From the NCBI GenBank assembly GCA_001804865.1, contig MHBK01000057.1, positions 1-64,000 on the forward strand: a stretch of 64,000 bases of DNA. The letters are read 5' to 3'. Under the pieces are notes generated by a model, which did no database searches, had not been told where the DNA came from, and saw only the letters and a program-made list of their open reading frames with translations. The DNA comes from Lentisphaerae bacterium GWF2_57_35 (GTDB taxonomy: Bacteria; Verrucomicrobiota; Kiritimatiellia; CAIQIC01; GWF2-57-35). The position numbers were made by a program, and so were the translations under genes. Position 1 is the first letter of the stretch; every line of letters starts with the position of its first letter. Shown one piece after another: positions 8,149 to 16,632 of the stretch.

Positions 8149-8714
8149 AAAGATACCCTAGCACGTCCTTGGACCGTTGTCATTCCCTGGCAAAACCATT
8201 GATTGACCGGAAGATGTTCTGTGATATTAAATATTAGACAGGTATTCCGGAATTTCTCCTTATTCACTAGATGAGCCTACGATGCTTCCACTCATTTTGA
8301 TCCCCCTGCTCCTCTTCAAAAGGCACGGACGTTAAATAGGTTATGAAGGAGGCAGCAGGACGAGGCAATGAAAGATTGCCGTCAGCGCAAGAGAAGGAAA
8401 GTCCGACGCCTCGAAGAACAAAAAATATTCCGCCAGGGACCGGCCTGTTCGCTTTAGCGACAGGCCGGGTGCTACAGCGCGGCGCATGGGGTTGGGCGAG
8501 TCTGCGAGTCCCAAAACGGGGACGCGTCAGTTGGGTTCGGCTGCAAGGCGGCCAAGGCAGTGCAGGATATGTATCCGCACCGCCTTGGCCAACGCAGCAG
8601 ACGGACCCAAATGGCGCGTCCCCGTTTTGCCCCATGCGCCGTGCTTTCGCAGACCTAACGCTCGCCCCCCCCCCAGACCACCGCCTCACGGCGGCGGCTA
8701 CAAACAGAGACCTC
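8149..8714. other. Gene-free interval containing repeat copy B
   Basis: No gene is seen. 8149-8383 holds the upstream region of the leftward PIN toxin operon and an AT-rich stretch around 8200-8280. The rest is structured repeat copy B plus about 13 bp up to the truncated reductase gene. Short ORFs read across the repeat are shadows. Confidence 0.7.
8384..8701 (+). repeat. Structured direct repeat, copy B (~318 bp)
   Basis: Second copy of the element at 6424-6739, same orientation, with scattered substitutions and small indels. The first hairpin has C8445-G8463 where copy A has A6483-T6501, a compensatory change preserving the stem. The innermost long arm has one mismatch (GGCAGTGC for GGCGGTGC). 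It ends in REP palindrome 8678-8701, and similarity stops at 8702, only 13 bp from the abnormal stop of the reductase remnant. Confidence 0.85.
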
Positions 8715-8831
8715 TTACTGCGCGATCGCCCCGGCTTCCTCCGCGGCCGACAAAGTCGCTGAAACCAGCGTGTCGATGACGCCGCCTTTTCGATAGCTGC
8801 CCACAATGCCGATGATGTTCGTTTTGTTCAT
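8715..8831 (-). pseudogene. Truncated flavodoxin-like NAD(P)H-dependent reductase
   Basis: An excellent start (AAAGGAGGATCTT before ATG at 8831) leads into MNKTNIIGIVGSYRKGGV, the phosphate-binding N-terminus of NADPH-dependent FMN reductase/flavodoxin-fold proteins. It reads through the first helix (DTLVSATLSAAEEAGA) and stops after 38 residues. Family members have roughly 150-250. The break lies 13 bp from the end of structured repeat copy B, so insertion or recombination at the repeat probably removed the rest. The remaining peptide cannot fold as an enzyme. Confidence 0.75.
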
Positions 8832-8856
8832 AAGATCCTCCTTTGCCTGCTAACCC

Positions 8857-8945
8857 GCATTTCTCACCGCCCGGTGAGAAATGCGCCCCGATAAAATCGG
8901 GACGCAAACGGGGTAGCCACGTTCGCGGTGTCGGAAGACACCGCG
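8857..8945. repeat. Three consecutive perfect hairpins
   Basis: 8857-8884 has 13-bp arms (GCATTTCTCACCG and its complement) with a two-base loop. 8887-8901 pairs CCCGAT with ATCGGG. 8924-8945 pairs CGCGGTGTC with GACACCGCG around GGAA. The last sits 15 nt behind the SDR stop and may act as its transcription end, although no T-run follows. The group lies in the leader of the truncated reductase gene. Confidence 0.6.
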
Positions 8946-8959
8946 TCACGTCTAAATGT

Positions 8960-9676
8960 TCATAGCCTTTCGTAGATAAATCGAGGCATCGACTTCATTA
9001 GCCAGGAAACCATTCTCCATCGTCTGGTTATGTATGCGATGGACGCCTTGCGTTTTATCGCATCATAGATTTGCAGGGCGGCTTTGTCCGCATCGGCGGC
9101 CCAGAAAATCCCCTCTCCCTGAGCCATCCGGGTTTTGACAAAACCCGGCCTCACATCGGTAATGGCAATCGGCAGCTTTAGTTTGCGCATCTTGCAGCGC
9201 AGGCCTTCCAGATAATTGGATTCAAAAGCCTTCGATGCATTGTAGGCAGGGCATATTCGGCTGCCGCGCAATGCCGCCAACGACGAAATGCCCACCAGAT
9301 GGCCGGTTCCTTTGCTTATAAAATGTTTGATGGCCACATTCGCCATCGCGGTAAAACCTGTAACATTGGTCCTGATCGTTTCATCTTCAAACGGCCATTC
9401 GAGCGCTTCGTTGAGATGTCCCGTGCCGGCGCTAATCACCACCAGATCGACCCCGCCCATCGTGCTGATGAGCTTTCCCAACGCCTCCATCGAAGTCTGA
9501 CTATTCGCAACATCAATCGGCTCGCTAAAGACATTAGAGCCGATCTCACGACGGAGCTCATCCAGGAGTTGAACTCGCCGCGCCATAGCTCCAACGACAT
9601 ACCGATTCTTGGCGAGGACAAGGCTCAACTCGCGCCCGATCCCGGAACTGGCGCCGATCACAATGGCTTTTTTCAC
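8960..9676 (-). CDS. Short-chain dehydrogenase/reductase (SDR)
   Basis: Classical NAD(P)-dependent oxidoreductase, 238 residues, cytoplasmic. The Rossmann nucleotide motif GASSGIGR spans residues 8-15, and ISAGTGHLN (81-89) replaces the usual NNAG. The catalytic tetrad is visible: Asn104, Ser132 (GISSLAA), Tyr145 and Lys149 (YNASK). Basic residues after strand 2 (ARRVQ) suggest NADP(H). The C-terminal part ends in a basic, mildly hydrophobic helix (RRWRMVSWLMKSMPRFIYERL), as in membrane-peripheral SDRs. It has no close operon partner: downstream lies the truncated reductase, upstream a repeat-containing gap. The substrate cannot be predicted. Confidence 0.92.
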   Translation of the reverse strand: MKKAIVIGASSGIGRELSLVLAKNRYVVGAMARRVQLLDELRREIGSNVFSEPIDVANSQTSMEALGKLISTMGGVDLVVISAGTGHLNEALEWPFEDETIRTNVTGFTAMANVAIKHFISKGTGHLVGISSLAALRGSRICPAYNASKAFESNYLEGLRCKMRKLKLPIAITDVRPGFVKTRMAQGEGIFWAADADKAALQIYDAIKRKASIAYITRRWRMVSWLMKSMPRFIYERL

Positions 9677-10157
9677 ATTATCCGCTCCTAACGCTCAAAG
9701 ATCCGCCCCTATTCAAAGACGTCATATTGAGGTGGCTTATACACAGCCCCACGCGACAAGACAAGGGGAAGCCATTGCGACCGTTGCACGTGGGTGCATC
9801 TTGACACGGCCCCTCCTCAACGTCTGGCTCTGGAAAGAAACCAGCGGCTTACGCCCTGTCATTTATACATAAATCCTATGGATCTATCGTTTGCAAAAAA
9901 CGCGATCTCAAAGATTTCTGGAGGGTTCCGCTCTGTCGGAACCATCTTTTCCGGTCGCGACGGAGCGCGACCCTCCAAAAAACAAGTCTTCGTGCAACAG
10001 CTACTCTTTGCGCCGATCCTTCTTGGCCCAACTCTTCATGAAGGCAAATTTGCGTATATGGCCACCGGCTTACTACGAGGAGAGGACTACATAAGCAATG
10101 CAGCGTGACTCTCTCGAGCCACGCTGCATATCAGGGATTGCCGGTTTTAACAACGGC
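9677..10157. other. Gene-poor interval with a two-armed palindrome
   Basis: No convincing gene. At 9919-9977 the arms TGGAGGGT/ACCCTCCA enclose two small hairpins (GGTTCCG/CGGAACC and GGTCGCG/CGCGACC), which could fold as a three-way junction. A hairpin at 10098-10129 lies behind the surface-protein gene. The start of this interval should contain the SDR promoter. Confidence 0.55.
10098..10129 (-). terminator. Probable terminator of the hydrogenase/surface protein operon
   Basis: Perfect 10-bp stem ATGCAGCGTG/CACGCTGCAT with a 12-nt loop, 28 nt beyond the stop of the giant surface protein. No T-run follows on the minus strand, so strength is uncertain. Confidence 0.45.
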
Positions 10158-13100
10158 TTATTCTTCGTTCCACAGGAGTTCCTTTATCGTCGGGGCATTC
10201 GTGCCTTGTTCCGCGCCCCAGAAGTACAGATATACATAACGCACCAGCAGCGGACTGCTCGAGGCGGTCTTGTAGTCGACCCACGAGCTTCCATCTTTGC
10301 TGACCACCATGCCCATGCTCTTCCACGGCTGGCCGTCGAACTCTACCTGCAGGTTGGACACTTCGGCCATGCGCCCCAGGTCCACCACGGCGCGCCAGGG
10401 CGCTCCGTTCGCGGCGCCCACCCACAGGGTGTTCGTGTCGCTGTCCACCAGACTGCCGGCCGGAAACGCATCCGACACATCGCTGCTGGTCCAGGCATCG
10501 GCTGCTTCGGTTGCCATGACGTACGTTCGATCGTCGTCGTCTTCATCGTCGTCGTCGTCATCGTCGTCTTCCTCCGGCGGCGGCACGCTGTCGCCCACCC
10601 TTACGAACCGCACGGCATCGGCAACGACATATCCGCTCGTTCCGTTGTTCCGGATGCGAATAGATCCGCTCGTTCCCGCGACAAACGAGTTGGTTCCCAG
10701 CACCACCCAACGGCCGCCGTTAATCCGCTGGTTGACCGTGACGGTGCGACTGCCATCCGCGGATACAATATCCACCGGCACGCTCGAAGCGCGGCCGCTG
10801 TTGGCGCTGTACCAAATGGCTACTTCATACCGGCCGCTCTGGGTCAAGTTCGGGATAAACCGAACGCTCTTGCTGCCTTTGCCGGAATTTCCGTCGTGGA
10901 GATAGTTGCGGCCCCAGTATCCGGACACCGACGCGCTGAGCGTCCAACGGCCCGACAGCACAACCGAGTTTGGCCCGTTCGTGTTGTCCACGACGATGGG
11001 ACCCGCCGCCACCGGGCTCACCGTCAACGTCACCGGAATCGTCTTGGGCGAACCGGGGCCGTTGCCGCTGGTTATCGTGATATTGGCCGCATAGGCGCCG
11101 ACCGCAAGACCTGCGGTATTGAATGTTATGGCCAACGGATCATGTTCGCCGGCGCTCGTGCCGCTCGTTGGCGACACGGACAACCAGCTCGCATTATCCA
11201 CGATGCTGTAGGTCATGGTCCCGCCGCCGGAATTCCAAACCTCGGCCGTCTGGCCGGCTGCATTCTGTCCGGCCGGGCACGCCGCCGTCAGGGAAGCCGG
11301 GCTTACCGACAGCACGGGGCTCGGCGCAGCGCCTACCGTCAAGGTCAGGGGAATCGTCTTGGGCGAACCCGCGCCATTGGTGCTCGTCACCGTGATCGTG
11401 GCCGTGTACGTGCCCGCATGGAGATCGTCGGAATCGAAGCTCAGCGTGATCCGGTCATGCTCGCCGGTGCTCGTCCCGCTCGAAGGCGACCGCGACACCC
11501 AGCCTACATTATCGCTGACGCTGTAATTCAGCCGTCCAGGTCCCGAGTTCCACACCTCAAAGTACAGATTTGTCGCATCCCGATCCACGCCACACTGGGC
11601 CGAGAGCGAGGCCACGTTGACCGCCAGAACCGGGGTGGTCGAAACCGGCGCAACCGTCAGCGTGACGGGGATCGTCTTGGGCGAACCCGTGCCGTTGGTG
11701 CTCGTCACCGTAATGGCAGCCGTGTACGTTCCGGCATTGAGATCGTCGGTGTCGAATCTCATTGTGATCCGGTCATGTTCGCCGGTGCTCGTCCCGCTCG
11801 AAGACGACCTCGACAGCCAACCCGCATTTTCGCTGACGCGATAGCTCAACTGTCCGCCGCCCGCATTCCACACGTCAAAGGTTTGATTTGTGGCATCCCG
11901 ATCCACGGCGCACTGGGCCGAGATCGACGTAACGCTAACCGCCAACACCGGCGTATTCGCGACCGGCAAAACCGTCAGCGAGACCGCAATCGTTTTGGGC
12001 GAACCGAGGGCGTTCGTGCTCGTCACGCTGATCGTGGCCGAATACGTACCGGCGGCAAGGCTTGCCGTGTTGTACGTCGCCGTAATCCGATCGTGTTCGC
12101 CGGTGCTCGTGCCGTTGGCCGGCGCGACGGACAACCAAGTCGCGTTGTCGCCGATCGAGTAGTTCAGCGACCCGCTGCCCAAATTCCAGACATCGAAGGT
12201 CTGGGCGCTGGCGTTTTGGCCGGCCGTGCAGCTCGCGGTAAGAGTCGCCAGACTGACGCTAAGCTCACTCATCCCGGAGTCGAGAATCAACAAGCCGGCT
12301 TCGTCTTCGGAAGCGAAGATCCGGTTGTTCGCCATGCCGACTCTCATGGGCTGGGTCAGACCGGTGAAGGTCCGACTGACCACGGGCGTAGCCGGCGAGG
12401 AGGCATTCATCAGTTGCGCGCCGATTTGGCCGTCGATCAGGGCGACCATCGAGGCGGCTGAAGCCACCCCAACGACCCTGCCGGCCGACGTCTTAACCAG
12501 GGTCGGGGCCGCCGGGTTGGCGACGTTCAAGGTCTGCCAGCCGTTCGCGCCGTTGGCAACGTGCGCATAATTCCCATTGACCGTCACGCCCATGGCCGGG
12601 CCGGGCGTGCTGTAGCTGCCGACCGCATTCAAGCTCGCCAAGCCATACACCCGCAGGCCGGAGCCGCCGCAGGCCGCAAAGACATGCGAGGTGGTCGCCG
12701 CGAGATCGAACACATAGCCGCCGGGCACGGATGACGCCGCGAGCGCGGGCGCCGCCGGGTTGGCGACATTAATCAACTGGATCTGGTTGCCGTCCGTAAT
12801 GACCGCCCGACTGCCGGAGACAGCCAGACGACTAATCTGGCTCAGACCGTTCGCCTGATAACTGCCGACCTGCACGGGCGAGCCCGCCTGCGAGATATCG
12901 AGAATGCTCAGCTTGCCGAGACCGTCCGCCACATAGGCGAGCGAGCCGGCAAGGGTCACGCAACGAGCGTTCGCCATGGATGAAATGCTGGCCAGCAACG
13001 TGGGCAGGGCGGGATTTGCCAGACTATGCACTTGCAAGCCGCCTTCGTCGCCCGCGACAAACAAGGTCGTACCGGATGCTGCGGCATCCACAGGACGGGC

Positions 13101-16070
13101 GCCGGCGCTGAAGGTCTTCAACAGACGCGGAGCCAGCGGCGCCGTGCCGATGTCCCACGCCTGGCAACCGGCAAACCCGGCGGCTACATAGAGCGTCTGG
13201 CCCGACGCGCTCACGGCCACGTCGGAGCCTTCGCCGCCGGCAATGGCGCTATTGGCCAGTACGGCCAGCGTGGTCGGATTCACGGTCAACAGACCGCCCG
13301 CTCCGGCAGCCACGTAGAGAGCCTGCCCCGTCAGCGCCAACGCGCGGCCGGCGGCCGGCAAGAGCACGCTCGTCGCGAGCGTGGGCGTGGCCGGCGCTGT
13401 CGTATTGATTCGATGGAGTCCGCCGTTGGCATCGCTCACCAGCGTCGCGCCGGAGACCGTCGCCAGGTCAAGCCCGGCCGTTATGCGGCGATAAGCGCCG
13501 GCGAGGATCGGCGCCGCAGGATTGGCGGCCGACAGCATCTGCAAGCCGTCATGGCCGTCGAGTACGGAGAGGGTCTGACCGTTGACCCCGATGGCCTGCG
13601 CCGGACCGGCGGTCTGGTAGGACCCGGCCAGCGTCGGCGCCGCGGGATTGGCGACATTCAGGATGCGCACGCCGCTCAAGCCGTCCGCCACATAAAGCAG
13701 ACTGCCGGAAAGCCCGAGCCGCCGCGCATTCCCGGAGCTGTCGAATGTGATGCTGTGCACCGGGCTCGAGGGAGTGCGAACATCCACAATGTGCACGCCG
13801 CTCGCACCGGCCGCGACATAGACCCAGCCGGTTCCGCCCGCAAGGTCAACGATGTTGCCCGGCAACGCGATCTGGCCCACTTTCACAGGATTGGACGGAG
13901 TCGTTCCATCCCATATTTCAAGCGTCGCGCCGCAACCGACATATACATAGTTTCCGACGGCCGCCACCGCGCCGCATCGGCCGCCAATGGAACCCACCGC
14001 ACTCACTTTACGATTCACAAATGCAGGCGCCGCCACGGATACCGTGGCTGTCGCAACGTCTGCGGCGTTCGTCACGCCGTTATAGACGGCGACTGCCTGA
14101 AGCGTGTGACTGCCAGCCGTCGCCCCAAGCGTCGACCACGTGAGGCGAACTTCCGTAGATTCGCCCGGAGCCAAGGCATTCACTTGTTGAGACGCGAGAA
14201 TGGCGCCGGTGGCGGCATCCTTCAGGAAAACGGTAAACGACGTAGCCGCATTGCCCGGATTGGATACAACAACGGTCACGCCGAGGGCGTCGCCCGCCTG
14301 GACCGAACCATCGGGCGTCACGGAGACCGGCGCGATGCGATAATTGCGCGGTGTCGCCGGATTCAGTGTGACAAGTTCGAGATCGAAGCCGAGGCTTGAG
14401 TTCGTGGGCGCCGATTGATGTACTTCAGCGGCCAATATATTGCGTCCCACCAGCAGATTGCTTGGAGCGATCGTGAAGCTGAAATAATTCGTTGCATTGG
14501 CGCCGGTCAGGTTCGCCGAGGCCGCCGTGGCATACGTCACAGGGCCTGCGGGCATATTCTGCCGTGCGATTTCGACGCCGTTAAGATACAACACGACGCC
14601 GTCGTCCCGCATGACGCGGGCGTTGATCGTCATCGGCGCCACATCCATGGTGAATTCGCGCCGGAAATAGGTGGTCGTGTATCGTTGAGCCGGATTCCCG
14701 CCGTAGTTCACGGTCGTGCCGAGGTTCGGCAAGCCGTAGCCCAGCGGCGCGCGGCCGGAGGCCCAGAATCCGTCATAATAGTCGACGCCGGTCTTCATCC
14801 AGGGCGCGCCCGAAATATCGAGCCCGGCATCGAGATATTTCCAAGTCGAACCTTTCGCGACCAAGACATTCGTTTCCATGTTCACGGCCACCATCGTGGC
14901 CGCAAATCGCGTGTTATTGGCGGTGTTGGTCTCCCCGGTCACCGTCGCCGCAACGGCTTGAAGCGTATGAACGCCCAACGCCGCGTTGGTCGTGTTCCAG
15001 GTGAAGGTCACATTGGACGAACCGCCGGCCGCCAGCCCGGCGATCGTGCGGGCGCCGATCGTCTGCCCCGCCGTCATATCGCTCAAGGTCAAATTGAAGG
15101 ATTCGCTGTAGTTGCCGATGTTGGCTACGCCGATCGTCACGTTGGTGAGCGTGTTCGGACGCACGGCGGCCGGCGCGGTCAGAGAGTTCACGGCCACATC
15201 ATGGACCAGCGCGACGAGCGTCACGGCGGTGGTCCGGGTGTTGTCGGCCAGGTTGACTTCGCCCGCAATGGGGCCCGCGCTGGACCTAAGCTGATACGAA
15301 CCCGCCGCCAATCCTGCGGTATTCCAGTTGAAGGGGACGGTCGTCGAAGCGCCGGCCGCCAGCGAGTTAACCTGCTGGGAACCGATCTGCACGCGCGTGG
15401 TCATGTTGCTCAGAACGACCGGGAAGGAAGCGGCGCTGCTGCCCCGATTCGCTACGGTGATCTGAACGGCCACGGTGGAATTGACGTTGCCCGACGTGGG
15501 GGTCATGGCCGTCACGGCCACATCGCCAACGGCTGTAATCGCCGGCGTGTATGTGAGCGACATGGCGGAGAAGGTTCCCCCGCCCGCGCTCAGATTGGGG
15601 TAATTCGTTGTGACCGCGGAGGTCCCTTTCACGAATCGGCAATGACTGGCCGAATACGGGCCGCTGCCGTTCGCGCTGGTGTACTCCGCTCGCAGGTAGT
15701 AGACGCCGTCGGGAACCACCGCGCCATAGCGGTCGCGGCAATCCCACGTCACGGCGTGGGTCTGGGGCTGCGAGGTCAGGGTCGCGCCCGAGACGCCGTC
15801 GACGTTGGTGTAGCTGCCCCGCGCGGCATTCCATTGGGTCAGGTAATTGATCCGTGACTTGGCATGCCGGCATAAAGTTTTAACGAACTGATTGCTGCTG
15901 TTCACCACCCACACCGCGGCAATGTTGTCCGGATTGTAAGGAGCCGAATAACTGGCGGTGGTTGCGCGGAATGCAACCGTTCCATCCGTGTTGGCGGCGT
16001 CTGCGGCGTCCAATGCGCCCCACACGCCAAGTATCAGAAGAATCGTTGCGATCAATCGCCAGAATCTCAT
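10158..16070 (-). CDS. Giant secreted surface protein (CARDB, LVIVD propeller, BACON-like repeats)
   Basis: Exported protein of 1970 residues. The start at 16070 follows GGTAGGATTAGC and gives a Sec signal peptide (MRFWRLIATILLILGVWG, cut near ADA); an upstream in-frame ATG at 16130 would run into the protease gene. Order: a DUF2271-like Ig domain (ending near 150), two CARDB-type Ig repeats (about 175-390), a jelly-roll-like insert (about 395-570), a third CARDB (about 575-680), an LVIVD-type beta-propeller with many NVANPAAPTLA repeats (about 700-1210), four BACON-like repeats each with STGEHD or SAGEHD and GSPKTI (about 1250-1640), a golvesin/xanthan-lyase-type domain (about 1645-1810), an Asp/Glu tract near 1835, and a discoidin-like end. 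It lies 50 bp behind the hydrogenase maturation gene. A cell-surface or adhesive role is inferred; no catalytic residues were recognised. Confidence 0.88.
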   Translation of the reverse strand: MRFWRLIATILLILGVWGALDAADAANTDGTVAFRATTASYSAPYNPDNIAAVWVVNSSNQFVKTLCRHAKSRINYLTQWNAARGSYTNVDGVSGATLTSQPQTHAVTWDCRDRYGAVVPDGVYYLRAEYTSANGSGPYSASHCRFVKGTSAVTTNYPNLSAGGGTFSAMSLTYTPAITAVGDVAVTAMTPTSGNVNSTVAVQITVANRGSSAASFPVVLSNMTTRVQIGSQQVNSLAAGASTTVPFNWNTAGLAAGSYQLRSSAGPIAGEVNLADNTRTTAVTLVALVHDVAVNSLTAPAAVRPNTLTNVTIGVANIGNYSESFNLTLSDMTAGQTIGARTIAGLAAGGSSNVTFTWNTTNAALGVHTLQAVAATVTGETNTANNTRFAATMVAVNMETNVLVAKGSTWKYLDAGLDISGAPWMKTGVDYYDGFWASGRAPLGYGLPNLGTTVNYGGNPAQRYTTTYFRREFTMDVAPMTINARVMRDDGVVLYLNGVEIARQNMPAGPVTYATAASANLTGANATNYFSFTIAPSNLLVGRNILAAEVHQSAPTNSSLGFDLELVTLNPATPRNYRIAPVSVTPDGSVQAGDALGVTVVVSNPGNAATSFTVFLKDAATGAILASQQVNALAPGESTEVRLTWSTLGATAGSHTLQAVAVYNGVTNAADVATATVSVAAPAFVNRKVSAVGSIGGRCGAVAAVGNYVYVGCGATLEIWDGTTPSNPVKVGQIALPGNIVDLAGGTGWVYVAAGASGVHIVDVRTPSSPVHSITFDSSGNARRLGLSGSLLYVADGLSGVRILNVANPAAPTLAGSYQTAGPAQAIGVNGQTLSVLDGHDGLQMLSAANPAAPILAGAYRRITAGLDLATVSGATLVSDANGGLHRINTTAPATPTLATSVLLPAAGRALALTGQALYVAAGAGGLLTVNPTTLAVLANSAIAGGEGSDVAVSASGQTLYVAAGFAGCQAWDIGTAPLAPRLLKTFSAGARPVDAAASGTTLFVAGDEGGLQVHSLANPALPTLLASISSMANARCVTLAGSLAYVADGLGKLSILDISQAGSPVQVGSYQANGLSQISRLAVSGSRAVITDGNQIQLINVANPAAPALAASSVPGGYVFDLAATTSHVFAACGGSGLRVYGLASLNAVGSYSTPGPAMGVTVNGNYAHVANGANGWQTLNVANPAAPTLVKTSAGRVVGVASAASMVALIDGQIGAQLMNASSPATPVVSRTFTGLTQPMRVGMANNRIFASEDEAGLLILDSGMSELSVSLATLTASCTAGQNASAQTFDVWNLGSGSLNYSIGDNATWLSVAPANGTSTGEHDRITATYNTASLAAGTYSATISVTSTNALGSPKTIAVSLTVLPVANTPVLAVSVTSISAQCAVDRDATNQTFDVWNAGGGQLSYRVSENAGWLSRSSSSGTSTGEHDRITMRFDTDDLNAGTYTAAITVTSTNGTGSPKTIPVTLTVAPVSTTPVLAVNVASLSAQCGVDRDATNLYFEVWNSGPGRLNYSVSDNVGWVSRSPSSGTSTGEHDRITLSFDSDDLHAGTYTATITVTSTNGAGSPKTIPLTLTVGAAPSPVLSVSPASLTAACPAGQNAAGQTAEVWNSGGGTMTYSIVDNASWLSVSPTSGTSAGEHDPLAITFNTAGLAVGAYAANITITSGNGPGSPKTIPVTLTVSPVAAGPIVVDNTNGPNSVVLSGRWTLSASVSGYWGRNYLHDGNSGKGSKSVRFIPNLTQSGRYEVAIWYSANSGRASSVPVDIVSADGSRTVTVNQRINGGRWVVLGTNSFVAGTSGSIRIRNNGTSGYVVADAVRFVRVGDSVPPPEEDDDDDDDDEDDDDRTYVMATEAADAWTSSDVSDAFPAGSLVDSDTNTLWVGAANGAPWRAVVDLGRMAEVSNLQVEFDGQPWKSMGMVVSKDGSSWVDYKTASSSPLLVRYVYLYFWGAEQGTNAPTIKELLWNEE

Positions 16071-16120
16071 GCTAATCCTACCTTTGTTATGCTGATTGTA
16101 TTTATTCAAAGAGATCTCTT

Positions 16121-16603
16121 TCATGCGCATTTCTTAGGGGGTTCCTGCTCCTGCCACTGCGTCACGATTTCGCGGATCAATTCCAAGACCCGCGGAAGGA
16201 CCGCGGCCACCGACGGGGAAAGGTCCATGCCGTAACCGAGGACGGCGGGTTCGACGCCCAGGATTGCAATCTCGATTTTTGGGCTGCCGGGAGAAAGAAT
16301 CCTCCTCGCTTGCAACAGACTCAACGCATGGCTGGAAACCGAATCGGCTTCCTGCGGCGACACGTCGCTCTCGGTTAACCGGTAGATCGTGCCCGGCGCC
16401 CCGCCGCCTTTGACGGCGTCGATGATCAGGGCGCGTTGGGCGGAATCCAGAAACGGCAGGGCGGATAGGAAATCCGTTCCGACATCCGCCACGCACACCC
16501 CGGAGGGTGGACGATCGGCCAGGGCTTGCGCCGCATGCGGGCCAATGCCGTCGTCCGTCAGCAATAGATTTCCCATGCCCAGAATGACAATGTTCTCGCT
16601 CAT
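16121..16603 (-). CDS. [NiFe] hydrogenase maturation protease (HyaD/HycI family)
   Basis: Endopeptidase that removes the C-terminal tail of the hydrogenase large subunit after nickel insertion. It has 160 residues, normal for the family. It begins MSENIVILGMGNLLLTDDGIG, with the GxGNxLxxDDGxG motif whose acidic residue contacts nickel. A second acidic site (LIIDAVKGG) and the SSHALSLLQ His region follow. The start at 16603 follows GAGGG. Open frame continues farther upstream, but that part overlaps the large-subunit gene and is not protein-like. The gene lies 29 bp behind the large subunit, whose cleavable tail it should process. The C-terminal EQEPPKKCA extension is short and poorly conserved-looking. 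Confidence 0.93.
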   Translation of the reverse strand: MSENIVILGMGNLLLTDDGIGPHAAQALADRPPSGVCVADVGTDFLSALPFLDSAQRALIIDAVKGGGAPGTIYRLTESDVSPQEADSVSSHALSLLQARRILSPGSPKIEIAILGVEPAVLGYGMDLSPSVAAVLPRVLELIREIVTQWQEQEPPKKCA

Positions 16604-16632
16604 AAGCGCATCCCTCGTAGGTGCTGTTTGTA

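Noticed and set aside
10098..12461. 787-codon plus-strand ORF opposite the giant surface protein
   Set aside because: Arg/His/Gly-rich, low-complexity translation typical of the antisense of a GC-rich repeat gene; the minus strand has clear domains and a signal peptide.
13026..15857. 457- and 480-codon plus-strand ORFs opposite the same gene
   Set aside because: Same antisense artefact; no family motifs or ribosome sites.
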